From an uncultured Bacteroides sp. (GTDB taxonomy: Bacteria; Bacteroidota; Bacteroidia; Bacteroidales; Bacteroidaceae): a stretch of 64,000 bases of DNA. This document shows, piece by piece, positions 1 to 7,054 of the stretch (its first letter is position 1; each line of letters starts with the position of its first letter). Below the pieces are notes generated by a model. It worked only from the letters and a program-made list of their open reading frames with translations, had not been told where the DNA came from and did not search any database. The stretch lies in the NCBI GenBank assembly GCA_900544675.1, contig UQVZ01000016.1, forward strand, positions 19,930 to 83,929, in the 5' to 3' direction. The position numbers and the translations under genes were made by a program.

Positions 1-282
1 TCCCAACTGGAGGAAGAACGAATTATGCCCCAGCCATATCAGCGAATTGCCCACAACGGCATCCAGCGAGCGAAGGAAATGCACCTTCGGGTCCCACTTT
101 ACGGTGCGCTTTTCTTTCCGTTGCGGATTGGGAGAAAGACGCCACTTCAACACACTTCCCATCCCCGGCCGCCAGCGGTGCTGCCGGTTGAAAAACTTAC
201 CTCCTGCGGTAGGATTGCCACGCCAACGCGGATTGATGGTGCGCAACCGTTCGTTGCGGCGGAATGTTATGCGTTCTCCCAT
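1..282 (-). CDS. MBL-fold metallo-hydrolase, N-terminal part (cut by window edge)
   Basis: The minus strand reads 94 codons from an ATG at 282 and runs out of the window without a stop. The visible part is Arg-rich (repeated Asn-Pro-Arg/Gln blocks) and ends in IWLGHNSFFLQL. That is the typical entry into the UlaG/NAPE-PLD-like metallo-beta-lactamase fold, where a W-x-G-H-x(S/A) strand precedes the HxHxDH metal motif. The metal ligands would lie outside the window. A good ribosome site (AGGAGA) lies 7 bases before the start and decides it. It follows the gene ending at 332 by 49 bp, so it is probably co-transcribed. Substrate unknown. Confidence 0.7.
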   Translation of the reverse strand, partial: MGERITFRRNERLRTINPRWRGNPTAGGKFFNRQHRWRPGMGSVLKWRLSPNPQRKEKRTVKWDPKVHFLRSLDAVVGNSLIWLGHNSFFLQLG

Positions 283-331
283 AAGCGTATCTCCTGTAAA
301 TGAAGCATTAAAAAAATGAAGAATGAAAGGT

Positions 332-784
332 TTATTTCTCCAGCAAATCTTTCAGGAATGCATCCAGTTCCTCGTCGAGCCCTTTCAGCAATTCATCGTT
401 CAGGAACAACGTGTCGTCATCGTCTACCAGCAACAGCTCTGCCACCGTCTCTTTCTCGCTATCCACCAAGACAAACGAATAGGGCTTCATCAGGGAAAGA
501 CGGTCGAGCAATCCTTCTTCTTTCAGCTTGCTGATTTCGGCACGGAGCAAAGGCTCGGTTTGGGCATAGAAATCATCCCCTTCGTAGTTCACCCATTCAC
601 GGACGACGGTACGTGCCAACAGCTCGTCGTCATCGTCGTAAATCACCAATTCACCGCTCTCCTGCTCGGGATGCAAATGAATGTCTGTCAGCACCGATTC
701 TTCACCGTTGCCGTTGTATCTGCCAAGGGCTTCTTTCAGAGCCGAAGCAATGGCCTTGTGCGACTGTTCACTAATATTCATCAT
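332..784 (-). CDS. Conserved acidic hypothetical protein
   Basis: About 150 residues, with no signal peptide or membrane segment. It is strongly acidic, with two Asp clusters (DDDDE mid-protein and DDDDT near the C-terminus) and a Glu/Leu-rich helical end. I do not recognise the family. The frame is open further upstream, but the two adjacent ATGs at 784 and 781 (MMNISEQ) are the likely start, because a consensus Bacteroidetes promoter lies just upstream at 805-834. Transcription therefore probably begins between this gene and the lipoprotein gene that ends at 838. It is probably cytoplasmic. Function unknown. Confidence 0.6.
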   Translation of the reverse strand: MMNISEQSHKAIASALKEALGRYNGNGEESVLTDIHLHPEQESGELVIYDDDDELLARTVVREWVNYEGDDFYAQTEPLLRAEISKLKEEGLLDRLSLMKPYSFVLVDSEKETVAELLLVDDDDTLFLNDELLKGLDEELDAFLKDLLEK

Positions 785-804
785 ATCTACATTATTATCT
801 TGAC

Positions 805-834
805 CAAATGTACAAAAAATTTTGATTGCGCCAA
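805..834 (-). promoter_or_regulatory. Bacteroidetes-type promoter for the gene at 784
   Basis: On the minus strand, a TTG at 834-832 is followed after 19 bp by TACATTTG (812-805), an exact TAnnTTTG -7 box. The start codons are about 25 bp downstream. Confidence 0.65.
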
Positions 835-837
835 CTT

Positions 838-1839
838 TTATTCCGGCAAATTGTTTCCGAAACGCCCCATCTGGATATTCAAATGCGACATTTGAGCAAT
901 GCGCTTCTCCAGCCGGAGCGCGGCATAACTCCACACACGCTCTTCGTCCGAGCCCGGCTCGGCATACTTTTTCGCCTCATCCATCCACTTTTTCGCTTCT
1001 TCCAGATTGCCCAGCATTTCGGAAGCCAAAGCCAGATTGAGGGCGGCACGCCCTTTTACCTTGCCCGACTTACGGTGCTCGTATAGCGAAAGCCACAATG
1101 TCTTCGCCCCTTCCCAGTCGCCTTCGTTGACACAGACCGCCGCATCACGCATCTCCACGCATCCGCCGGTAAAATAAGCACGGCTGGTCTGTTCCCAATA
1201 AGGAACCACCTGGCGGGTCAGCAAATGGGCAGAGAAATCTGCCACATACTCCAGCAACTCCTTGTCGGAAGGCATCTGGTCTAAATCCCAATCGAGGCTA
1301 TCCGTCGGAGCCACGACCCGAAGCGGACGTTCGCGCACAGGCGAATAAATGCTCAGCACCGGAGTCACCCGTGTCTGTACCACGGGCCAAGGCTCGGGCA
1401 AACCCGGATAGTAAAGCTCTTTCCGGACGTTCTGCACGAAAACCCGTTCGAGCGAGAAAAGCATATCCACACGAAGGTCGTCCGTGAGCCGGCGCACTTC
1501 CTCCCGCGAGAGCCCGCGAAGCTCCGCATCATCGGCTACGGGCTGTCCGTTCAATGCCGAGTCGCAGATAATCACCTGATTGAAATACCTCGAATCCGCC
1601 AAAGCTCCGGCAAAGGCTTCTGCCGTCTGCTTCCCGTCTCCGTTCAGATTGCCCATCGTAGCCACATTGCCTTTGGCTTGCGGTATCGAAGGCATGTTAT
1701 TCACAATCCCTACGGTCTGCACCTGTCCGGGCAGGCTGACCTCGGCGGGACACAACTGGTCGAAAGTGATGGTCTGCACGGACACACACGATGCCAGTGT
1801 ACAGGCAACCAGTACAAGATAGAAGATACGTATTTTCAT
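838..1839 (-). CDS. DUF6340-like lipoprotein
   Basis: 333 residues from the ATG at 1839. It opens with a lipoprotein leader (MKIRIFYLVLVACTLASC), so it should be exported and lipid-anchored at Cys18. The mature part begins with SVQTITFDQLCPAEVSLPGQ, followed by a segment reading like TVGIVNNMP, and later helical repeats near AALNLALASEMLGNLEEA, which look TPR-like. This arrangement matches the Bacteroidetes lipoproteins grouped as DUF6340, whose role is unknown. The open frame extends 24 codons upstream without a leader; the leader and the promoter at 1869-1901 support the start given here. Family name from memory, moderate confidence. Confidence 0.65.
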   Translation of the reverse strand: MKIRIFYLVLVACTLASCVSVQTITFDQLCPAEVSLPGQVQTVGIVNNMPSIPQAKGNVATMGNLNGDGKQTAEAFAGALADSRYFNQVIICDSALNGQPVADDAELRGLSREEVRRLTDDLRVDMLFSLERVFVQNVRKELYYPGLPEPWPVVQTRVTPVLSIYSPVRERPLRVVAPTDSLDWDLDQMPSDKELLEYVADFSAHLLTRQVVPYWEQTSRAYFTGGCVEMRDAAVCVNEGDWEGAKTLWLSLYEHRKSGKVKGRAALNLALASEMLGNLEEAKKWMDEAKKYAEPGSDEERVWSYAALRLEKRIAQMSHLNIQMGRFGNNLPE

Positions 1840-1868
1840 AAAAACATGATTCTTTTTCCTACTCCGAG

Positions 1869-1901
1869 CAAAGATAAAGAGATTTTGCGAAAATACACCA
1901 A
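1869..1901 (-). promoter_or_regulatory. Putative promoter for the DUF6340-like lipoprotein
   Basis: The minus strand carries TATCTTTG (1876-1869), an exact -7 box, with a TTG at 1901-1899. The spacing is 22 bp, slightly longer than usual. The start codon is about 30 bp downstream. Confidence 0.5.
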
Positions 1902-1944
1902 GTAAGCACACAAAATTAAATCTTGTTGGACAAGAGCCCGTCAG

Positions 1945-2838
1945 CTATTCCGCGTTGATACTCTTCTGTTTCTTCACCTGGGCAATAACCCGGAAAGTCT
2001 GCAATACGACCGAAAAGAAAATCAAGCCCAAACCAGCATAGAAACTGAAATTCAAGTCTTTTGCCTCATGGAAAATAATCATTGCCAGAATGATGCTATA
2101 GATAGGTTCCAGGTTGTAAGTCAGGTTGAACGTAAATGCCGAAATCTTTTTGAGCACCTGTATCTGCAGGATGTACAGGCATACCGTACACAATGAAGCC
2201 AGCACTAACAGGCTTCCCCAGTCGGCAGCCGAAGGCACAATGGTCTTTACCGGAAAGAAATGCAGATAGAAAGGCAAGAGCAGGCTCAAACCGATAAAAC
2301 CGCCTCCCATCTCGTAAAGCAGCACGGTACTGGAAGGATAGTTGGACGCCACCTTCTTATTGCAGATAGTGAAGAGCGAGGCGAGCGCCGACGAAAGAAT
2401 ACCCATCAGGATACCGACCCGATAACGGGTATCGAAATGGAATATCAGCACGATGCCCGCTACCCCAATCAGACTAAAGAGAATCTCGCCTACCGACACC
2501 CGATGACGGTTGATGAGCGGGTCGAATAAGGCGGTAAAGAAACTCATCAACGAAAGGCAGACCACACCGATAGATACATTCGACGCCTTGATACTGCCGT
2601 AAAAGAACAGCCAGTGCATGGCAAGCAACACGCCTACCGACGCTATCCGCACCACATCCATCCGGTGCACCTTGCGGATTTTATTCAACACAAACAACAC
2701 GACGTAGAACATCAGTGTCGCCAAAAGCAACCGGTACCACACCAACAACCCTTCGTTCAACGTGATAACCCGGCCAAATACCCCTGTGCCACCTGCTATC
2801 AAGACCGACAAGTGGAGTTTAAGCAAAGCTTCTTTCAT
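1945..2838 (-). CDS. EamA/DMT-family transporter
   Basis: About 297 residues, almost entirely hydrophobic, with roughly ten membrane segments in two five-helix halves. This is the layout of EamA (drug/metabolite transporter) permeases of the inner membrane. Typical signs are GGTGVFGRVITL in the first helix, an L-W/Y-R-L segment after helix two, and the second-half helix near TFNLTYNLEPIYSIILAMII, where the N-L-E-P motif is characteristic of EamA domains. The start at 2838 (MKEALLKLHLS) gives normal family length; the longer open frame adds an implausible polar extension. The substrate cannot be read from sequence. Confidence 0.85.
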   Translation of the reverse strand: MKEALLKLHLSVLIAGGTGVFGRVITLNEGLLVWYRLLLATLMFYVVLFVLNKIRKVHRMDVVRIASVGVLLAMHWLFFYGSIKASNVSIGVVCLSLMSFFTALFDPLINRHRVSVGEILFSLIGVAGIVLIFHFDTRYRVGILMGILSSALASLFTICNKKVASNYPSSTVLLYEMGGGFIGLSLLLPFYLHFFPVKTIVPSAADWGSLLVLASLCTVCLYILQIQVLKKISAFTFNLTYNLEPIYSIILAMIIFHEAKDLNFSFYAGLGLIFFSVVLQTFRVIAQVKKQKSINAE

Positions 2839-2864
2839 TGTTTTTTCATTTGTTATTTTGTCCG

Positions 2865-2895
2865 CAAAATTACAATTTCTCCAGCGATTCACCAA
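2865..2895 (-). promoter_or_regulatory. Putative promoter for the EamA transporter
   Basis: Minus-strand TAATTTTG (2872-2865) matches TAnnTTTG, with TTG at 2895-2893 and a 20 bp spacer. It lies about 27 bp before the ATG at 2838 and supports that start. Confidence 0.6.
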
Positions 2896-3002
2896 CAAAA
2901 ACGCTATAGCTCTATACGCCTCATTTCTTCCTATCAACAGGGGATAAATCAGTGACTATTCAAATATCTATGCAAAAAAGAACGTCTATTCCAAAAAATC
3001 AT

Positions 3003-3010
3003 TATCTTTG
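3003..3010 (+). promoter_or_regulatory. Putative -7 box for the XRE-cupin/acyl-CoA synthetase pair
   Basis: TATCTTTG at 3003-3010 matches TAnnTTTG. No clear TTG is present at -33, which could mean the promoter depends on an activator. The leader to the ATG at 3062 is about 45 nt. Confidence 0.45.
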
Positions 3011-3061
3011 TTGCCGTATCATTTTGAATATCAATTTACAACAAAAATAAAAATTTAGACT

Positions 3062-3640
3062 ATGGATCGCACGAACATTATCGGAGAAAAAATAAAAGCA
3101 CTGAGAACGGTCAAGGAAATAAGTATCGAAGAGCTGGCTGAACGCACAGGCCTCGCTTTAGAGCAAATCGAACGGATAGAAAACAACATTGACATTCCCT
3201 CGCTTGCCCCCCTGCTGAAGATTGCACGCGCATTGGGAGTACGGCTGGGAACCTTCCTCGATGACCAGTCGGAAGAAGCAGGTCCGGTCGTATGCCGGCG
3301 CGGAGAAGCCGACGACACCATCAGCTTTTCGAACAATGCCGTCGACGCACGCCAGCACATGCATTACCATTCTTTATCAAGAAGCAAGGCCGACCGCCAC
3401 ATGGAGCCGTTCATCATTGACATTGATGCCAACGAAGAAAACCAGTTTACTCTCTCGGCACACGAAGGAGAAGAATTCATCATGGTGCTGAAAGGCGTGC
3501 TGGAAATCAATTACGGCAAATCGACGTATGTGCTGGAAGAAGGGGATACCATTTACTACGATTCCATCGTGCCGCACCACGTACATGCTTTCGAAGGACA
3601 AGCCGCACGCATCCTTGCCGTAATCTATACACCCGTTTAA
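3062..3640 (+). CDS. XRE-family regulator with C-terminal cupin domain
   Basis: 192 residues. Residues about 8-65 form a helix-turn-helix of the XRE type (ISIEELAERTGLALEQIERIE, then PSLAPLLKIARALGV). Residues about 115-190 form a small cupin barrel (HEGEEFIMVLKGVLEI, then EGDTIYYDSIVPHHVHAF), which usually binds an effector or metal. Proteins of this build are DNA-binding repressors or activators that sense a small molecule. The gene lies 18 bp upstream of an acyl-CoA synthetase on the same strand. It probably controls that gene and possibly itself. Effector unknown. Confidence 0.88.
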   Translation: MDRTNIIGEKIKALRTVKEISIEELAERTGLALEQIERIENNIDIPSLAPLLKIARALGVRLGTFLDDQSEEAGPVVCRRGEADDTISFSNNAVDARQHMHYHSLSRSKADRHMEPFIIDIDANEENQFTLSAHEGEEFIMVLKGVLEINYGKSTYVLEEGDTIYYDSIVPHHVHAFEGQAARILAVIYTPV

Positions 3641-3658
3641 AAATAAAAGACCAAGCTT

Positions 3659-5311
3659 ATGATACAACTCTATGAACGCACACTCGGCGACTGGCTGGAA
3701 CATTGGGCTACAGAAACGCCGGACAAAGAATACATCGTTTACTCCGACCGCAACCTGCGCTTTACCTGGAGCCAGTTCAACCGCCGCGTAGACAATATGG
3801 CAAAAGGTTTGCTTGCCATCGGTGTAACCCACGGCACCCACGTAGGCATCTGGGCAAAGAATGTGCCCGACTGGCTGACTTTCCTGTATGCCTGTGCCAA
3901 GATAGGCGCCGTAGCCGTTACGGTCAACACCAATTACAAGCAGGCAGAGCTGGAATACCTGTGCGAAAACTCGGACATGCACACGCTCTGTATCGTAGAC
4001 GGTGAGCGCGATAGCAACTTCGTGGAAATGACCTACACCATGCTGCCCGAACTGAAGACCTTCGAGCGCGGGCACATGAAGAGCAAACGTTTCCCCTACA
4101 TGCGCAACGTCATCTACATCGGACAGGAGAAATACCGCGGCATGTACAATACAGCCGAAATCCTGCTATTGGGCAACAACATCGAAGATAGCGTACTGGA
4201 TGAAGCCAAGAAGCAGGTAAGCTGTTACGACACGGTGAATATGCAATACACCTCAGGCACGACCGGGTTCCCCAAAGGCGTGATGCTGACCCATTATAAT
4301 ATAGCGAACAACGGTTTCCTGACGGGAGAGCACATGAAGTTTACCCCCGATGACAAGCTATGTGTATGCGTTCCGCTATTCCATTGCTTTGGTGTAGTGC
4401 TTGCCACCATGAACTGCCTCACGCATGGCTGTACGCAAGTAATGGTAGAACGTTTCGACCCCTTGCTCGTGCTGGCTTCCGTACACAAGGAACGTTGCAC
4501 GGCACTCTATGGTGTACCGACTATGTTCATCGCCGAACTGCATCACCCGATGTTTGATATGTTCGACCTCTCCTGCCTGCGTACCGGCATCATGGCAGGT
4601 TCGCTCTGCCCCGTAGAACTGATGAAGCAGGTAGAGGAAAAGATGTTTATGAAAGTGACCAGCGTATATGGACTGACCGAAACCTCGCCGGGCATGACGC
4701 ATAGCCGTATAGACGACCCGCAAGAAGTGCGCTTCAACACGGTAGGCCGTGACTTTGAGTTTACCGAAGTAAGGGTTATCGACCCCAAAACCGGAGAGGA
4801 ATGTCCCGTAGGCGTACAAGGCGAAATGTGCAACCGGGGATACAACAACATGAAAGGGTATTACAAGAACCCGCAAGCCACAGCCGAAGTGATAGACAAG
4901 AACGGATTCCTTCACTCGGGCGACCTGGGTGTAAAAGACGAAAACGGGAATTACCGCATCACGGGACGCATCAAGGACATGATTATCCGTGGAGGCGAGA
5001 ATATCTATCCGCGCGAAATAGAAGAGTTCCTTTACAAGATGCCGGGCATCAAGGATGTACAGGTAGCCGGTGTCCCCTCGAAGAAATACGGTGAGGCAGT
5101 AGGCGCATTCATCATCCTGCACGAAGGATACACGATGAACGAGTTTGACGTGCGCGAGTTCTGCGAAGGAAAGATTGCCCGCTACAAGATTCCGAAATAC
5201 ATTTTCTTCGTCAAAGAGTTCCCCATGACCGGAAGTGGAAATATTCAGAAATTTCGCCTGAAGGAATTGAGCCTGAAGCTCTGTGCGGAACAAGGAATAG
5301 AGATTATTTAG
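3659..5311 (+). CDS. AMP-dependent acyl-CoA synthetase (FadD-like)
   Basis: 550 residues, full length for the ANL superfamily. The phosphate-binding loop is MQYTSGTTGFPKG (about 198-210), the A5 motif is YGLTETSPG, the hinge region is GRIKDMIIRGGENIYPREIE, and the C-terminal catalytic Lys lies in TGSGNIQKF. The enzyme should activate a carboxylic acid as acyl-AMP and transfer it to CoA in the cytoplasm. The sequence resembles medium/long-chain fatty acyl-CoA ligases, but the chain length cannot be judged. It is the second gene of a two-gene unit with the XRE-cupin regulator. Confidence 0.88.
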   Translation: MIQLYERTLGDWLEHWATETPDKEYIVYSDRNLRFTWSQFNRRVDNMAKGLLAIGVTHGTHVGIWAKNVPDWLTFLYACAKIGAVAVTVNTNYKQAELEYLCENSDMHTLCIVDGERDSNFVEMTYTMLPELKTFERGHMKSKRFPYMRNVIYIGQEKYRGMYNTAEILLLGNNIEDSVLDEAKKQVSCYDTVNMQYTSGTTGFPKGVMLTHYNIANNGFLTGEHMKFTPDDKLCVCVPLFHCFGVVLATMNCLTHGCTQVMVERFDPLLVLASVHKERCTALYGVPTMFIAELHHPMFDMFDLSCLRTGIMAGSLCPVELMKQVEEKMFMKVTSVYGLTETSPGMTHSRIDDPQEVRFNTVGRDFEFTEVRVIDPKTGEECPVGVQGEMCNRGYNNMKGYYKNPQATAEVIDKNGFLHSGDLGVKDENGNYRITGRIKDMIIRGGENIYPREIEEFLYKMPGIKDVQVAGVPSKKYGEAVGAFIILHEGYTMNEFDVREFCEGKIARYKIPKYIFFVKEFPMTGSGNIQKFRLKELSLKLCAEQGIEII

Positions 5312-5333
5312 TTGACAAGGTTTCAGTTGACAA
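5312..5333. repeat. GTTGACAAG intergenic repeat (two units)
   Basis: Just after the synthetase stop, two copies of TTGACAAG occur (GTTGACAAGG, then AGTTGACAAG). The same unit, in inverse orientation, occurs at about 62,093-62,121. The second copy abuts the left end of the IS66 remnant. Confidence 0.5.
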
Positions 5334-5978
5334 GTAAGCGTCCAATTCCGACATACCCCCTGCATTTCAGGCGGTACGTCTAAAATAAGATTAAAATTCG
5401 GTTGATTTTTAAAGTTTATTTGCAGTAATGCCGATGGTGGAGGGCATAAGCTTTCCGTAGTCGCGATTGCCTGCGGTTATCTCGGCAAAGAACTTTTTGA
5501 AGTATTCCAGGATTGAATACCCCTGAAGCCTGCAAGTGGACACGACGGAGGATAGGTCGCGCTGACGCGCGCCATCCTGTCGCAGCCGAAGAACAACGAG
5601 TTCTTCCGCTCATTGGCCAACGGTCTGATGCACCGTTCGGCAAGGCTGTTGTCTATCGTATAGTTCCCGTCCTTGTCCTGTAGACCATGATCTCGTATTC
5701 GTGCTCCGTCACGAGAGTACGCTGGTCGTATGTATACCTGGAATAAGTCTTTATAAGCGTCGCACCCTCGGGTAGCCTGCCAAGGTCACTCCTGTGACAT
5801 ATACGGTTGTCGGCGTCCATGGTTCGGTAGGTCATCCCCGGCAGGCTTGGGAGTCTTCTCCCATGCCTCCATTCTCCGGGCGGATTCCAAGATAAATTCA
5901 TTCTCTTCCATAGGCCGTACCAGCGCGAAGGTAGACACATCTAACGCCACGGGCAATACGTCAGTTTTGGACGCTTAC
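5334..5978 (-). mobile_element. Internally deleted IS66-family element with both ends
   Basis: The two ends are matching terminal inverted repeats: GTAAGCGTCCAA at 5334-5345 and its complement TTGGACGCTTAC at 5967-5978. GTAAGCG is the usual IS66-family end. Between them, on the minus strand, are fragments of the TnpC transposase but no TnpA or TnpB frame. At 645 bp it is far shorter than an autonomous IS66 element. The 8 bp on either side do not form a target duplication, so the insertion is old or rearranged. Confidence 0.75.
5409..5940 (-). pseudogene. tnpC: IS66 TnpC transposase remnant (central domain deleted, frameshifted)
   Basis: Reading the minus strand in several frames gives pieces of IS66 TnpC. 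The first part contains LPEGATLIKTYSRYTY and LVTEHEYEIMVYR, the zinc-finger-like N-terminal third. It jumps directly to YTIDNSLAERCIRPLANERK and NSLFFGC, the conserved C-terminal block. A frame change leads to SSVVSTCRLQGYSILEYFKK and EITAGNRDYGKLMPSTIG, ending at a TAA at 5409. The whole DDE catalytic region is missing, and at least two frameshifts are needed. No active protein can be made. Confidence 0.8.
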
Positions 5979-6379
5979 CGTTTTTCAAGTATCTCGATGT
6001 AACCTACTGCCGGATGATGAAAATAACAAATCCGAATGCCATGCAGAACTTCAACCGGCACCGGAGCAAATAATCTCTCATAACCTTGAGCTTGCAATTC
6101 TTCACAGACCTTATCAAAATCACACGTCTCATAAGCTAAATGATAAGGCATTACACCGTTCTTACGAAGCAACTCTGCCTCAAGCGAATCTTCCTGCAAC
6201 TGATGTACCAACTCGATGGGCAATGCACCCTCCTTGCTCAAATAACACAATTCCACCTGTAAGCCTTTATCATACAATATCTCGCCAGCCGTATATCCTA
6301 AACCGGCAAACAAGGTAGCGGAAACACGAATATCCGCTACCGTATAACCAACATGATGAAGTAAAATTCCGTTCAGCAT
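5975..6379 (-). CDS. VOC (glyoxalase-like) family protein
   Basis: 134 residues with the paired beta-alpha-beta-beta-beta modules of the vicinal-oxygen-chelate superfamily. It starts MLNGILLHHVGYTVADI, where the His supplies a metal ligand, and ends ICYFHHPAVGYIEILEKR, where the late Glu is the usual fourth ligand. It resembles methylmalonyl-CoA epimerase and glyoxalase I-like proteins, but the substrate is unknown. It follows the nitroreductase and NRPS on the same strand, 117 bp behind. The TAA stop lies inside the IS66 terminal repeat, so the native C-terminus may have been a few residues longer. Confidence 0.8.
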   Translation of the reverse strand: MLNGILLHHVGYTVADIRVSATLFAGLGYTAGEILYDKGLQVELCYLSKEGALPIELVHQLQEDSLEAELLRKNGVMPYHLAYETCDFDKVCEELQAQGYERLFAPVPVEVLHGIRICYFHHPAVGYIEILEKR

Positions 6380-6438
6380 ATAAACATTTTTCTCTTATAG
6401 GAACCTCCCTAACTTGTCAATATAATCACGCTCTCAAA

Positions 6439-6456
6439 CGAATGTATATTCATTCG
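6439..6456. promoter_or_regulatory. 18-bp palindrome upstream of the VOC gene
   Basis: CGAATG-TATATT-CATTCG forms two perfect 6-bp arms around a 6-bp AT centre in the gap between the VOC and nitroreductase genes. Its size fits a dimeric repressor site, but it could also be an RNA hairpin. Confidence 0.35.
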
Positions 6457-6496
6457 GAGACATGCATACTGCCAATATACGAACATCCCTATTCAT

Positions 6497-7042
6497 TTAA
6501 TAAGTATCATAATGTATTCTCGTTTCGTTCCACTTATTCTTAGGTTGAGGTATAGTCACAGGATGCCCTACCAATATCAAGTTCAACGGTACAATATGAG
6601 CAGGAATAGCTAACAACTCACGCAATTTAGCCACACGGCTTTCCAAAGGAGAACCTCCAGTCCATACGGCACCCAGCCCCATGGCATGAGCTGCCACCAA
6701 GATATTCTCTGACGCCGCCGAGCAGTCCTGCACCCAATACAGTGTGTTATCTTCCTTATCCACCTGGTTAATATGTTCATAAAGAGAAACATCTCCACAC
6801 ACCACAATGCCAGTACAACCTTTATTGACCATCTTGGCATACGGCAAACAGTCTTTCAGGCACTGCTTTACAGCCTCATCCCTCACCACAATAAAATGCC
6901 ACGGCTGCAGGTTCATCGAACTGGGCGCAGCCATAGCCGCCTGCAGCAACACATGCAAGTCTGCATCACTTACCGGTTCATCGGTAAACCTCCTGACGGT
7001 AACCCGCGTCAAGAGATTAGCTATCGTTTCGTTTTGTATCAT
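6497..7042 (-). CDS. Nitroreductase-family flavoprotein
   Basis: 181 residues. The N-terminus has the family signature (TRVTVRRFTDEPVSDADLHV) that carries the FMN-phosphate-binding Arg. It is followed by AAPSSMNLQPWHFIVV (FMN loop) and later AHAMGLGAVWTGG. The C-terminal LILVGHPV is also typical. These enzymes use FMN and NAD(P)H to reduce, or in some biosynthetic clusters oxidise, small molecules. The gene begins 12 bp after the NRPS stop on the same strand, so it is very likely co-transcribed. A tailoring role on the NRPS product is an inference from position. Confidence 0.85.
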   Translation of the reverse strand: MIQNETIANLLTRVTVRRFTDEPVSDADLHVLLQAAMAAPSSMNLQPWHFIVVRDEAVKQCLKDCLPYAKMVNKGCTGIVVCGDVSLYEHINQVDKEDNTLYWVQDCSAASENILVAAHAMGLGAVWTGGSPLESRVAKLRELLAIPAHIVPLNLILVGHPVTIPQPKNKWNETRIHYDTY

Positions 7043-7054
7043 AATCTATTAAGT

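Noticed and set aside
4376..5365. 329-codon open frame antisense to the acyl-CoA synthetase
   Set aside because: It is a shadow of a well-supported enzyme gene; the antisense translation has no motif and a compositional pattern mirroring the real gene.
5326..5986. Target-site duplication flanking the IS66 remnant
   Set aside because: The 8 bp on the left (GTTGACAA) and right (CGTTTTTC) do not match.
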